Assembly (NCBI GenBank): GCA_030446625.1 | Contig: JAUJMY010000003.1 | Span: 124,001-188,000 of the forward strand | From: Gaiellaceae bacterium | GTDB lineage: Bacteria > Actinomycetota > Thermoleophilia > Gaiellales > Gaiellaceae | Direction of reading: 5' to 3' | Length of the DNA stretch: 64,000 bases | Part shown: piece by piece, positions 1 through 7,772 of the stretch | How the letters are laid out: each line of letters starts with the position of its first letter | How positions within the stretch are numbered: the first letter of the stretch is position 1 | Translations under genes and position numbers: made by a program | Notes under the pieces: generated by a model | What the model was told of the DNA's origin: nothing | The model's input: only the letters and a program-made list of their open reading frames with translations | Database searches by the model: none

Positions 1-309
1 GTTGCACACGCCGGTCTCGACGGCGACCGTCGCTCGCAGGTGGCGCAGGATCGCGTACAGCCGGATCCCCTCGCCGTATCCGGCGCGTCCGGTGACGCGG
101 CCCGTGTTGTAGCGGTGTCCGCGCGTCGTGACGCCCTGGACGGTGCTCCAGAAGACCTCCGCCTGCCGCTCGAGGTGCTCGACGAGCCTGCTCGCGCGCA
201 CCTCCTGCTCGTAGCGCTCGAGCGCCGCGCGATCTCCGAGGAAGCCGGCGACGAAGCGCTGGTCGATGTGCGCGTCCGCCGCGCCCTGCGCAGTGCCGGC
301 CGTCGTCAC
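1..309 (-). CDS. SAM-dependent methyltransferase, N-terminal part (cut by window edge)
   Basis: Only the first 103 residues are inside the window; the gene continues past base 1. The start is a GTG at 309, because the nearby ATG at 320 is in another frame and stops after four codons. The visible part is a helical, charged leader (about 1-75) followed by a strand that ends in VAVETGVCN. That is the usual beginning of motif I (ETG-x-x-G-x-S) of class I SAM methyltransferases that modify small molecules or sugars. Codon bias is strongly G/C at third positions, as in its neighbours. It is transcribed away from the rest of the island, so a role in glycan methylation is only a guess. The family call rests on one motif, so confidence is moderate. 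Confidence 0.55.
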   Translation of the reverse strand, partial: MTTAGTAQGAADAHIDQRFVAGFLGDRAALERYEQEVRASRLVEHLERQAEVFWSTVQGVTTRGHRYNTGRVTGRAGYGEGIRLYAILRHLRATVAVETGVCN

Positions 310-360
310 GACTGCGCCATGTTACAGCGGAGGTGCCGGCGGAACCGGGCGCGGGCGGCG

Positions 361-756
361 CTACGAAAGCCTGATCGGGAAGAGGAACGCGACGCGGTTC
401 CAGCGCGCGATGTTGCAGCCGTCGCCGCGGTTGAAGCGAGCGTAGACGGACCTGCCGCGGTGACGGCCGCGGACGAGGGCCTCCTCCGGGCCTCCGTAGA
501 TCTGCGTGCAGACGCTGCCCTCGGGAACCGGCCGGAACGGGGAGTCGAGACGCGCCAGCGCCGTGCACGCGGCCGCGCGTCGGGGCAGCGTGCCTCCGAC
601 CGGGCCGCAGCGGAGCGTCCAGCTCTTCGACGCGGCGCCCTCGCCCGCGGGCCACACGGTGATCGTCAACTGCGTCCGGGGCGGGGTCGTCGCACCCTGG
701 GCGCACGCGACCGCGACCGAGACGAGCAGGGCGAGCGATGCCACTGCGACGCGCAT
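361..756 (-). CDS. Secreted subtilisin-inhibitor-like (SSI family) protein
   Basis: This 131-residue protein has an N-terminal signal peptide (about 1-20, hydrophobic core ALLVSVAVA, likely cleaved after ACA). The mature part carries the four-cysteine pattern of Streptomyces subtilisin inhibitor: C50 and C64 around GGTLPRRAAAC, and C83 and C114. In SSI these form two disulfides, and the reactive-site loop follows the third cysteine. Here the loop reads VCTQIYGGP, so Gln85 would take the P1 place held by Met in classic SSI. Members are exported and block serine proteases. The gene is divergent from the epimerase at 786, with only 29 bases between starts. The lipobox is poor (Ala at -3), so I favour a soluble secreted protein. 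Target protease unknown. Confidence 0.75.
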   Translation of the reverse strand: MRVAVASLALLVSVAVACAQGATTPPRTQLTITVWPAGEGAASKSWTLRCGPVGGTLPRRAAACTALARLDSPFRPVPEGSVCTQIYGGPEEALVRGRHRGRSVYARFNRGDGCNIARWNRVAFLFPIRLS

Positions 757-785
757 TGGCCTAGCGTAGCGCCGTTAGACTCAGC

Positions 786-1760
786 GTGGTGCCCCTCGCC
801 GGGAAGCGCATCTTCATCACGGGCGCGGCCGGCTTCATCGGCTCGACGCTCGCGCGGCGGCTCGTCGACGCGAACGAGATCGTCGCGCTCGACAACCTGC
901 ATCGCGACGCCCTGACGGGGACGGACCTCGCCGCGCACCCGAACCTCGAGTTCCACCAGGGCGACATCCTCGAGGCCGAGCTCGTCCGCGAGCTCGCGGT
1001 CGAGGCGACGCACGTCGTGCACTGCGCGGCGATCGCGGGCGTCGACACGGTCGTGGAGAGCCCGGTGCGGACGATGCGCGTCAACCTGATCGGCACCTAC
1101 AACGTGCTCGAGGCCGCGTACGCGACGCTCGGCAGCGTCGAGCGCTTCGTCGACTTCTCGACGAGCGAGGTCTTCGGGACGCACGCGTTCCGCGTCCAGG
1201 AGGGGCAAGTCTCGACGATCGGCTCGGTCGGCGAGGCGCGCTGGACCTACGCGGTGTCGAAGCTCGCGGGCGAGCACATGGCGCACGCATACCACGACGA
1301 GTTCGGGCTCCCGGTGGTGACCGTGCACCCGTTCAACGTCTACGGCCCGGGGCAGATCGGCGGCGGCGCGATCCGCGCGTTCATCGAGGCGGCGCTCGCC
1401 GGCGGCGACCTCGTCGTCCGCGGCGACGGCTCGCAGATCCGCGCGTGGTGCTACGTCGACGACATGGTCGACGCCGTGCTCCGCTGCCTCGAGCGGCCGG
1501 AGGCGACGGGGAACACGTTCAACGTCGGCAACCCCCGCTCGGCGGTGACGATCTACGACCTCGCACAACGGATCAAGCGGCTGACGAACGCACCCGGCGA
1601 GATCGTGTTCGAGCCTCACCGCTCGGCCGACGTCGAGCTGCGCATCCCGAACGTCGAGAAGGCGCGCGAGGTGCTCGGGTTCGAGGCGCGCGTCGAGCTC
1701 GACGAGGGGCTCGCGAGGACGATCGCGTGGTACCGGCAGCGGACGCTCGCATCCGCCTAG
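786..1760 (+). CDS. NAD-dependent epimerase/dehydratase (extended SDR)
   Basis: This 324-residue enzyme should act on a nucleotide-activated sugar in the cytoplasm. It has the Rossmann signature GAAGFIGS (residues 13-20), a STSEVFG catalytic Ser/Glu strand near residue 125, and the YAVSK catalytic pair Tyr155 and Lys159. The substrate-domain motif NVYGPG and the tail (EVLGFEARVELDEGL) are typical of UDP-glucose 4-epimerase and UDP-glucuronate decarboxylase relatives. Start is GTG 786 or the adjacent GTG 789. Its 3' end overlaps the aminotransferase start by 34 bases, so the two are translationally coupled and probably act in sequence on one sugar. Exact reaction (4-epimerase, decarboxylase or 4,6-dehydratase) cannot be decided from sequence alone. 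Confidence 0.85.
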   Translation: MVPLAGKRIFITGAAGFIGSTLARRLVDANEIVALDNLHRDALTGTDLAAHPNLEFHQGDILEAELVRELAVEATHVVHCAAIAGVDTVVESPVRTMRVNLIGTYNVLEAAYATLGSVERFVDFSTSEVFGTHAFRVQEGQVSTIGSVGEARWTYAVSKLAGEHMAHAYHDEFGLPVVTVHPFNVYGPGQIGGGAIRAFIEAALAGGDLVVRGDGSQIRAWCYVDDMVDAVLRCLERPEATGNTFNVGNPRSAVTIYDLAQRIKRLTNAPGEIVFEPHRSADVELRIPNVEKAREVLGFEARVELDEGLARTIAWYRQRTLASA

Positions 1761-2809
1761 CGCCCCCCGACGTCGGCGCGGAGGAGGCCGCGGCGGTCGC
1801 GGAGGTTCTCGAGTCTGGGCAGCTGACCATGGGGCCGAAGGTCGCCGAGCTCGAGGCGGAGCTCGCGCGCGCGTGCGACGTCGAGCACGCCGTCGTCGTC
1901 TCGTCGGGAACGGCGGCGCTTCACCTCGCCGTGCTCGCGCTCGGCCTGGAGCCGGGCGACGAGGTGCTCGTGCCGGCGTACACCTTCCCCGCGACGGCGA
2001 ACGTCGTCGCGCTCAGCGGCGCGCGCCCCGTCCTCGTCGACGTCGACCCGCGCACGATGAACCTCGACGCGGCGCGCATCTCGGCCGCAGTCACGCCGCG
2101 CACGCGCGCGGTGCTACCGGTCCACCTGTTCGGGCGCCCGCTCGACTGGGACGCGGTCGCCGAGGCCGTTCCGCCGGGCGTCGCACTGGTCGAGGACGCG
2201 GCGGGCGCGCTCGGAGCCCGCCGCCGCGGCAAGCCGTGCGGGGGGCTCGGCGTCATGGGCTGCCTCTCGTTCCACCCGCGCAAGATCGTCACGACGGGCG
2301 AGGGCGGAGGGGTGACGACGAACGACGCCGAGCTCGCGGATGCGATCCGGCGGACGCGCCACCACGGGATCGAGCCGCGCGGGGAGTTCGAGATTCGCGC
2401 GCCCGGCCTCAACTACAGGCTCTCGGACATCCTCTGCGCGGTCGGGATCCCGCAGGTGCGCCGCCTGGACGAGCTCCTCGCCGCTCGTGCACGCGTCGCG
2501 GACGCGTACACGCGCCGCCTGGACGGGCTCGTCGAGGCCCCATCTGCGGACGACGGCGACACGCACGGGTGGCAGGCGTACGTCGTACAGCTCGACCGGC
2601 GCGACGAGGCGCTCGCGGCGCTGCGCGCGCAGGGAATCGAGGCGCAGATCGGCACGTACGCCCTGCACCGGCTCGCGGCGTACGCGGGCGCGGGCGATTT
2701 CCCCGGAGCGGATGCCGCGTTCGCGCGCGCGCTCGCGCTCCCGTTCCACTCGCAGCTCGACGACGCGGACGTCGACCGCGTCGTCGCCGCGCTCCGGCCG
2801 TACGCCTAG
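1727..2809 (+). CDS. DegT/DnrJ/EryC1 PLP-dependent sugar aminotransferase
   Basis: This 360-residue aspartate-aminotransferase-fold enzyme would convert a keto sugar nucleotide to an amino sugar. The first residues after a GTG at 1727 (VVPAADARIRLAPPDVGAEE) give a normal family N terminus, and this start overlaps the upstream epimerase by 34 bases. Landmarks are SSGTAALHLAV (cofactor phosphate binding), VEDAAGALGA (Asp that pairs with the pyridine nitrogen), and FHPRKIVTTGEGG, where Lys186 should form the Schiff base. The tail has the usual family order. Coupling to the epimerase suggests a 4- or 3-amino sugar product. It is one of three aminotransferases in the window, and they are not close duplicates. 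Confidence 0.9.
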   Translation: MVPAADARIRLAPPDVGAEEAAAVAEVLESGQLTMGPKVAELEAELARACDVEHAVVVSSGTAALHLAVLALGLEPGDEVLVPAYTFPATANVVALSGARPVLVDVDPRTMNLDAARISAAVTPRTRAVLPVHLFGRPLDWDAVAEAVPPGVALVEDAAGALGARRRGKPCGGLGVMGCLSFHPRKIVTTGEGGGVTTNDAELADAIRRTRHHGIEPRGEFEIRAPGLNYRLSDILCAVGIPQVRRLDELLAARARVADAYTRRLDGLVEAPSADDGDTHGWQAYVVQLDRRDEALAALRAQGIEAQIGTYALHRLAAYAGAGDFPGADAAFARALALPFHSQLDDADVDRVVAALRPYA

Positions 2810-2849
2810 TCGAGGGTGCGCGGCGGGGTACGCGGGCGCCCCGCGGCAG

Positions 2850-3713
2850 TCAGTCTCGGAGCTCGGCCCCGCGCAGCAGCTCGTAGCCGACCGACAGGAA
2901 CGGTGTCCGGTCGATCAGCGCGCGCACGTCGTGGGCGCTCGCCGCGCCCTCCTCGGTGACGATCTCGTCGATCAGCTCGGGCGGCGTCAGGTCGAAGATG
3001 TCTGCCTCCTCCTCGAGCGCGGGAGCGTCGGCCGCGTCAACCGGGACGAGCTTCAGCACCTCGCAGGCGACGACGGTCGCGATCCCGCGCTCGTCGGCGG
3101 CGCGTGCGAGCGGCTCCGTCCCGATCTTGTTGCAGACCGTGCCGTCGCTGTAGACGGCGTCGGCGCCCAGCAGGAGCAGCGTGGAGTCGCGGACCGCCTG
3201 CGTCGCGTCCTCGTCACGAATGAGCTCCGCGCGCACGCCCGCCTCGCGCAGCTCCTCGACGAACGCGCGGCCCTCCTCGTGCGGGTGCGAGACGGTGCAG
3301 ACGACGCGCTCCGGAGGCGTGTGCACGAGCGCCTCGCGGACCGTCTCGGACGCCGAGTGCGTCAGCACCAGCGCGTCCGGCAGGCGCGGCGCGAGCTGGA
3401 TCGCGATCGAGCGCGCGGCCCGCTCGCCGCTGCCGAGGATCCCCTGCACCTCTGCGGCGACGAGCCGGCGCAGCTCGTCCGGCGGGAGGTGCGTCTGCAG
3501 TCGCGCCGTCGCGAGCACGCGCCCCGCGGCGCCCGCGATCGCCCCGACCCCGGGGCGGCTCGCGGCGAGCCGGCGGCCCGCCTCCGTGAGCCGGTCGAGC
3601 AGCTCCTCGCTCGTCTCCGCCGGCTCCTCCGCGACCTCCAGCAGCGCCTCGACGTCCGCGCGGCGAGAGCGGACGGCATCCAGACGATTGTAGTGCGACT
3701 GCGTATCCTCCAC
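2850..3713 (-). CDS. eIF-2B alpha/beta/delta-like protein (isomerase-family fold)
   Basis: This 287-residue protein belongs to the eIF-2B/MtnA/ribose-1,5-bisphosphate isomerase superfamily. It has a helical N-terminal domain (1-100) and a Rossmann-like domain with THSASETV, VSHPHEEGR, GADAVYSDGTV and CNKIGTEPLA. The isomerases use a Cys in a THC-type motif plus an Asp in the GAD region. Here the Cys position reads Ser (THSAS) while the Asp is kept, so classic isomerase activity is doubtful and a regulatory or different sugar-phosphate role is possible. The only reasonable start is GTG at 3713, two bases from the GTG of the divergent gene at 3716, so promoters must lie inside the coding regions. 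It converges on the aminotransferase with 40 bases between stops. Confidence 0.75.
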   Translation of the reverse strand: MEDTQSHYNRLDAVRSRRADVEALLEVAEEPAETSEELLDRLTEAGRRLAASRPGVGAIAGAAGRVLATARLQTHLPPDELRRLVAAEVQGILGSGERAARSIAIQLAPRLPDALVLTHSASETVREALVHTPPERVVCTVSHPHEEGRAFVEELREAGVRAELIRDEDATQAVRDSTLLLLGADAVYSDGTVCNKIGTEPLARAADERGIATVVACEVLKLVPVDAADAPALEEEADIFDLTPPELIDEIVTEEGAASAHDVRALIDRTPFLSVGYELLRGAELRD

Positions 3714-3715
3714 TC

Positions 3716-3994
3716 GTGCTGTACGCCACGCAGGTCGCCGAGCAGCTCGTCTCCTACGACGAGCGCGTCGCCACGCGCATCCTCGCCGCGCTCTGCGCCG
3801 AGCTCGGCGGACCGACCGCGACCGGGCACCCCGACCTGACGCGGATGAAGGCGTTCCTCGGGCAGCCCGACGCGCGCGCGCTCGCGGAGACGGACGATCC
3901 GCAGACGACGACGGCCGAGTGGAAGGCCGACTTCGGCCACTACGAGGCGACGCGAAGCCTCGCCGGCGCGCTCGCGGCGCTTCTCGACCGGTAG
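3716..3994 (+). CDS. Small conserved-looking protein of unknown function (92 aa)
   Basis: I do not recognise this 92-residue protein. It starts at GTG 3716 (LYATQVAEQLVSYDERV) and is predicted to be soluble and mostly helical, with no signal peptide, membrane segment, Cys cluster or nucleotide-binding motif. Third codon positions are almost all G or C, which supports real coding. It starts head to head with the eIF-2B-like gene (two bases between start codons) and is followed after 7 bases by a GT2 gene, so it probably leads that operon. The start could be later (ATG 3847), but that would leave only about 48 residues. Confidence 0.6.
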   Translation: MLYATQVAEQLVSYDERVATRILAALCAELGGPTATGHPDLTRMKAFLGQPDARALAETDDPQTTTAEWKADFGHYEATRSLAGALAALLDR

Positions 3995-4001
3995 GCGCCC
4001 C

Positions 4002-4970
4002 GTGGCGCGGACGGAGACGCTGACGAGGTCGACGCGGCTCGAGGAGCTCGCGGCGCCGCCGGACGTCTCCGTCGTCGTGACGCTCCTCGACGAGGAGGCG
4101 AGCGTCGAGGAGCTGTGTCGCCGCGCGGTCGCGGCGCTGGAGGCGCTCGGGCGCCCGTTCGAGCTCATCTTCGTGGACGACGGGTCGCGCGACGGGACGT
4201 TCGCGATCCTCGAGCGCCTGCACCGCGGCGACGGCCGCGTCCGCGCCGTCCGCTTCAAGCGCAACTTCGGGCAGCACCCCGCGATGCACGCCGGGCTCTC
4301 TCGCGCGCGCGGCGACGTCGTGGTGACGATGGACGGCGACCTGCAGAACGCGCCCGAGGACATCCCGCGGCTCGTCGCCGCGGTGGACGCGGGTGCGGAC
4401 GTCGCGAGCGGCAGGCGCGCCGCACGGCACGACTCGTGGGGCAGGACGCTGCCCTCGAGGCTGATCAACGGGATGCTGCGCCGTTTCACCGGCGTCTCGA
4501 TCTCCGACTTCGGCTGCGCGTTCAACGCGTACCGGCGCAGCGCCGTGGAGCCGATGCTCGGCGCGATCGGCCGGCAGAAGTTCACGAAGGCGCTCATCCT
4601 CTCGGGCGGCGCGAGCGTCGTGGAGGTCGACGTCGCGCACGCGCCCCGGCGCGGCAAGTCGCGCTACTCGCCGCTCCGGCTCACGCGGCTCGCGCTCCAC
4701 GTGCTCGCCGGGTTCTGGCCGCAGCCGATCCAGTGGATCGGGGTCGGCCTCGGGATCCTCTGCACGCTGCTCGCCACGATCCTCGGCGTCTACGGCGCCT
4801 GGTACTGGATCGACCGCTCGGACTTCCCCGGACCGCTTCTCGGCGGCGTCGCCGTCCTCTTCGTGCTCGGGATGCAGGGCTTCATCCTCGCGCTCGTCGG
4901 CGAGCACCTCGGCCGCATCCAGCGCGAGGTCGAGGGGCGGCCGCTGTACGCGATCGAGCGCGAGCTCTGA
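4002..4970 (+). CDS. GT2 polyprenyl-phosphate glycosyltransferase (DPM1/GtrB type), membrane-anchored
   Basis: This 322-residue family 2 glycosyltransferase likely transfers a sugar from a nucleotide sugar to polyprenyl phosphate. The GT-A domain (about 20-240) shows VVVTLLDEE, FVDDGSRDGT, the NFGQHPAMHAG loop and the metal-binding TMDGDLQNAPEDIP, which is a hallmark of the DPM1/GtrB/ArnC group. Two C-terminal membrane helices follow (about 245-270 and 280-305). Start GTG 4002 is 7 bases after the small upstream gene. Membrane GT-C enzymes in the window, such as 10760, could use such lipid-linked donors. A near-relative lies at 63187. Confidence 0.88.
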   Translation: MARTETLTRSTRLEELAAPPDVSVVVTLLDEEASVEELCRRAVAALEALGRPFELIFVDDGSRDGTFAILERLHRGDGRVRAVRFKRNFGQHPAMHAGLSRARGDVVVTMDGDLQNAPEDIPRLVAAVDAGADVASGRRAARHDSWGRTLPSRLINGMLRRFTGVSISDFGCAFNAYRRSAVEPMLGAIGRQKFTKALILSGGASVVEVDVAHAPRRGKSRYSPLRLTRLALHVLAGFWPQPIQWIGVGLGILCTLLATILGVYGAWYWIDRSDFPGPLLGGVAVLFVLGMQGFILALVGEHLGRIQREVEGRPLYAIEREL

Positions 4971-5014
4971 GCGCGCCGCCGGCCGCCGGCCCGGAACGGG
5001 AGCCGCGGCACGAG

Positions 5015-5509
5015 ATGGAGGCGGCGGAGGTCGTCGCGGTGCTCTCGGAGCTGGAGCGGGCAGGCGTGGAGGCGTGGGTGGACGGCGGCTGGGGGATCGA
5101 CGCGCTCCTCGGCGAGCAGACGCGCCCGCATGACGACCTCGACCTCGTCGTCGCGCTCGAGGACGTGCCGACGCTCGAGCGCGCTCTGGGCGACCGCGGC
5201 TACGCGCACGCGGGAGGAGGTGCTCCGATGAGCTTCGAGCTCACCGACGCGCAGGGTCGCCAGATCGACGTCCACCCGGTCGTGTTCACGGATGCGGGCG
5301 GGGTCTACACGATGCGAACGGGTGAGCAGTGGACGTACCCGGCCGACGGCTTCCGGGGGTCGGGTGAGGTGCTCGCCGTCCGCGTGCGGTGTCTCACGCC
5401 GGAGGTCCAGGTTCTCTGCCACGCCGGCTACGACCTCGACGAAGACGACCTGCACGACCTGCGAGCTCTGCGCGAGCGCTTCGGCGTCGCCGTCCCCCGC
5501 TTCGCCTGA
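5015..5509 (+). CDS. LinA/ANT(2'')-type nucleotidyltransferase
   Basis: This 164-residue protein has the small nucleotidyltransferase fold seen in lincosamide and aminoglycoside nucleotidyltransferases. The signature is DGGWGID followed by HDDLDLVV, the GG(W)-x-D-x-D metal-binding arrangement, and later RQIDVHPVVF, where another acidic residue completes the site. Enzymes of this shape transfer AMP or another nucleotidyl group to a small hydroxylated substrate. Many chromosomal copies have no known resistance role. Start is ATG 5015; no earlier in-frame start exists after the previous gene ends at 4970. It sits between a GT2 and a dehydratase gene, so acting on an island metabolite is possible but unproven. 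Confidence 0.75.
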   Translation: MEAAEVVAVLSELERAGVEAWVDGGWGIDALLGEQTRPHDDLDLVVALEDVPTLERALGDRGYAHAGGGAPMSFELTDAQGRQIDVHPVVFTDAGGVYTMRTGEQWTYPADGFRGSGEVLAVRVRCLTPEVQVLCHAGYDLDEDDLHDLRALRERFGVAVPRFA

Positions 5510-5524
5510 GCTAGCCTCCCGCGC

Positions 5525-6526
5525 ATGGCCAAGCGCGTCCTCGTAACCGGCGGTGCGGGGTTCATCCCGTCGAACTTCATCCGCCACCTGCTCGCGCACA
5601 CACCGTACGAGGTGGTCTCGCTCGACGCCCTCACCTACGCGGGCAATCTGGAGAACCTCGCGGACGTGATGTCGCACGAGCGGCTCTCGTTCGTCCACGG
5701 CGACATCCGGGACGCGGCGCTCGTGCGCGACGTGGTCGCCGAGGTGGACGTGATCGTGAACGCCGCCGCCGAGTCGCACGTCGAGAAGTCGATCGAGGAG
5801 GGCGCGTCGGAGTTCGTGACGACGAACGTCGAGGGCACGCAGATCCTCCTGGACGCGATCCGGGCGCGCCCGATCGAGCGCTTCATCCTGATCTCGTCGA
5901 GCGAGGTCTACGGAACCGCCGAGCGCGACCCGATGGACGAGCAGCACCCGCTGAACCCGCGCAGCCCCTACGCCGCGACGAAGGCCGGCGGCGACCGCCT
6001 CGCGTACTCCTACTACGTCACCTACGGGCTGCCGATCGTGATCGTGCGCCCGTTCAACAACTACGGGCCGCGCCAGCACCCCGAGAAGGTGATCCCGCGC
6101 TTCATCACGCAGGCGCTCTCGGACGAGCCGCTGACGATCCACGGCGACGGGCACGCGAGCCGCGACTGGCTCTACGTCGACGACGACGCGGAGGCGATCG
6201 AGGCGATCATCGAGGCGCCGCTCGACCGTGTCGCTGGCGAGGTGCTGAACGTCGCGACCGGCGTCGACATGTCCGTCGCGGCCATCGCGACGAGTGTGCT
6301 CGAGGCGCTCGGGAAGCCGCTCTCGCTGCGCGAGCACCTCCCGGAGCGCCCCGGGCAGGTCGACCGGCACATCGGCTCGACCGAGAAGATGGAGCGCCTT
6401 ACGGGCTGGAGGGCGCGCACGTCGTTCGCGGAGGGGCTCGAGCGCACCGTCGCCTGGTACCGGGAGAATGAGGCGTGGTGGCGGGCGATCCGTCGCGAGC
6501 ACGTCAGCAGCGCCTCCTCGTCCTAG
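5525..6526 (+). CDS. NAD-dependent nucleotide-sugar epimerase/dehydratase
   Basis: This 333-residue extended SDR resembles dTDP-glucose 4,6-dehydratase in its first half (VTGGAGFIPSNFIRHLL, then DALTYAGNLENL) and carries YAATK with Tyr149 and Lys153. Where true RmlB has Thr-Asp-Glu, this protein reads ISSSEVYG, so the acidic residue needed for RmlB dehydration is missing and the Glu alone is kept. I therefore do not name it rmlB. The third glycine of the nucleotide loop is Pro (GFIPS). C-terminal motifs (NNYGPRQHPEKVIPRF, DWLYVDDDAEA) are normal. It overlaps the next ATP-grasp gene by 52 bases, which suggests a shared pathway. Confidence 0.82.
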   Translation: MAKRVLVTGGAGFIPSNFIRHLLAHTPYEVVSLDALTYAGNLENLADVMSHERLSFVHGDIRDAALVRDVVAEVDVIVNAAAESHVEKSIEEGASEFVTTNVEGTQILLDAIRARPIERFILISSSEVYGTAERDPMDEQHPLNPRSPYAATKAGGDRLAYSYYVTYGLPIVIVRPFNNYGPRQHPEKVIPRFITQALSDEPLTIHGDGHASRDWLYVDDDAEAIEAIIEAPLDRVAGEVLNVATGVDMSVAAIATSVLEALGKPLSLREHLPERPGQVDRHIGSTEKMERLTGWRARTSFAEGLERTVAWYRENEAWWRAIRREHVSSASSS

Positions 6527-7722
6527 GAGCGGGCCCGGCGCAGCTCGGCTTGCTCGCGGCGGCGCGCGCGCGCGGGCTGTTCGTGATCGCCGCCGACCGC
6601 GACCCGTCTGCCCCGGGGTTCGAGTACGCAGACCGGCGGGCGCTCGTCTCGGCCGAGGACGAGGACCGGATCTGCCGGCTCGGCGAGGCGGAGCGCGTCA
6701 ACGGCGTCGTCGCGCCGGGGATCGACTGGCCCGTCGCGATCGCGGCGCGCGTCGCGGAGCGTCTCGGGCTGCCGCACGCGATCTCGGGCGCGACCGCGGC
6801 CCTCGCGACGTCGAAGCTGAAGCAGCGGGAGCGCTTCCGCGCCGCTGGCGTGCCGCAGCCGGCGTTCGAGCTCTGCCGCTCGGTGGCGGAGGCCGACGAG
6901 GCCGCGGCGCGCCTCGGCTACCCGTGCGTGCTGAAGGCGCCGGACCGCCAGGGTCAGCGCGGACTCGGGCTCGTCCGCGGGCCGGAGGACGTCACGGCCG
7001 CGGCGTCCGAGGCGGTCGAGGCTTCGCGCGGCGGGCTCTGCCTCGTGGAGGAGTACGCCGAGGGGCGCGAGGTCACGGTCAACGCCTTCCTAGCGGGCGG
7101 ACGCTTCTTCCCGCTCACCGTCACCGACCGGGACGTCGCCGAGCCGCCCGCGTTCGGCGTTGCGCTCGCGCACGTCTGGCCGAGCGCCCTCGAGCCGGAG
7201 CAGATCGGCGCGGCCGTCGAGGCCGCCGCGGCCGCCGCGGCCGCGCTCGGGATCTCGGACGGCCCTACGTACACGCAGATCCTCGCGACGGCCGATGGCC
7301 CCCGTGTCGTCGAGCTCGCCGCGCGCCTCGGCGGCGGCCACGACGCGGAGCTCTGCAACGCGGCGCTCGGCGTGGATCTCAACGCGCTGACGCTCGCCGG
7401 CGCGCTCGGCGAGGAGGTCCGTGACGAGGCGCTCGCGCCGACGGCGCGCGCGGGCGGCGCCTGCGTGCGCTTCCTCGTCCCGCCGCCGGGGCTCGTGCGC
7501 GAGGTGACGGGGCTGGACGCCGCGCGTTCGCTCCCGGGCATCGAGCTCGTGCGCGTCTACAGGTCGGCGGGCTACGTGTTCGGGCCGCTCCGCCGCGGCT
7601 CCGACCGCGCGGGCGCCGTCCTCGCCGTCGGCGCCTGCCGTGCGGAGGCCGTGGAGCGTGCGGCCGCCGCGGCCGACGCAATCCGCTTCGCGACGGCCGA
7701 CGCCGTCGAAGCGATCGCCTGA
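6475..7722 (+). CDS. ATP-grasp carboxylate-amine ligase-like protein
   Basis: This 415-residue ATP-grasp enzyme would activate a carboxylate as an acyl phosphate and join it to an amine or similar nucleophile. The N-terminal preATP domain has LLVLGAGPAQLGLL. The ATP-grasp core shows a glycine-rich loop after YPCVLKAPDRQGQRGLG, then VEEYAEGREVTVNAF and VVELAARLGGGHDAE for Mg-ATP binding. Start is GTG 6475 or the adjacent GTG 6478, inside the upstream dehydratase gene. It lies directly between a dehydratase/epimerase and an aminotransferase (7773). That makes acylation of an amino sugar, for example with an amino acid, an attractive inference. Purine or biotin-type carboxylases are the alternative relatives but do not fit the context. 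Confidence 0.78.
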   Translation: MVAGDPSRARQQRLLVLGAGPAQLGLLAAARARGLFVIAADRDPSAPGFEYADRRALVSAEDEDRICRLGEAERVNGVVAPGIDWPVAIAARVAERLGLPHAISGATAALATSKLKQRERFRAAGVPQPAFELCRSVAEADEAAARLGYPCVLKAPDRQGQRGLGLVRGPEDVTAAASEAVEASRGGLCLVEEYAEGREVTVNAFLAGGRFFPLTVTDRDVAEPPAFGVALAHVWPSALEPEQIGAAVEAAAAAAAALGISDGPTYTQILATADGPRVVELAARLGGGHDAELCNAALGVDLNALTLAGALGEEVRDEALAPTARAGGACVRFLVPPPGLVREVTGLDAARSLPGIELVRVYRSAGYVFGPLRRGSDRAGAVLAVGACRAEAVERAAAAADAIRFATADAVEAIA

Positions 7723-7772
7723 CCGGCGCGCGACAGCGGCCGGCGCGGGATCGGCGGGTACGCTTCGCGCCC

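Noticed and set aside
361-756. Lipoprotein signal peptide in the SSI-like protein
   Set aside because: The residue three before Cys18 is Ala rather than Leu, Val or Ile, and an AxA site (ACA) fits ordinary cleavage better.
2823-2844. Hairpin between convergent stops at 2809 and 2850 as a terminator
   Set aside because: The stem is only 6 bp with a 10-base loop and no T-run, which is easily found by chance in such GC-rich DNA.
5525-6526. Naming this gene rmlB
   Set aside because: The RmlB Thr-Asp-Glu is Ser-Ser-Glu here, so the dehydration Asp is missing; only the broader family is supported.
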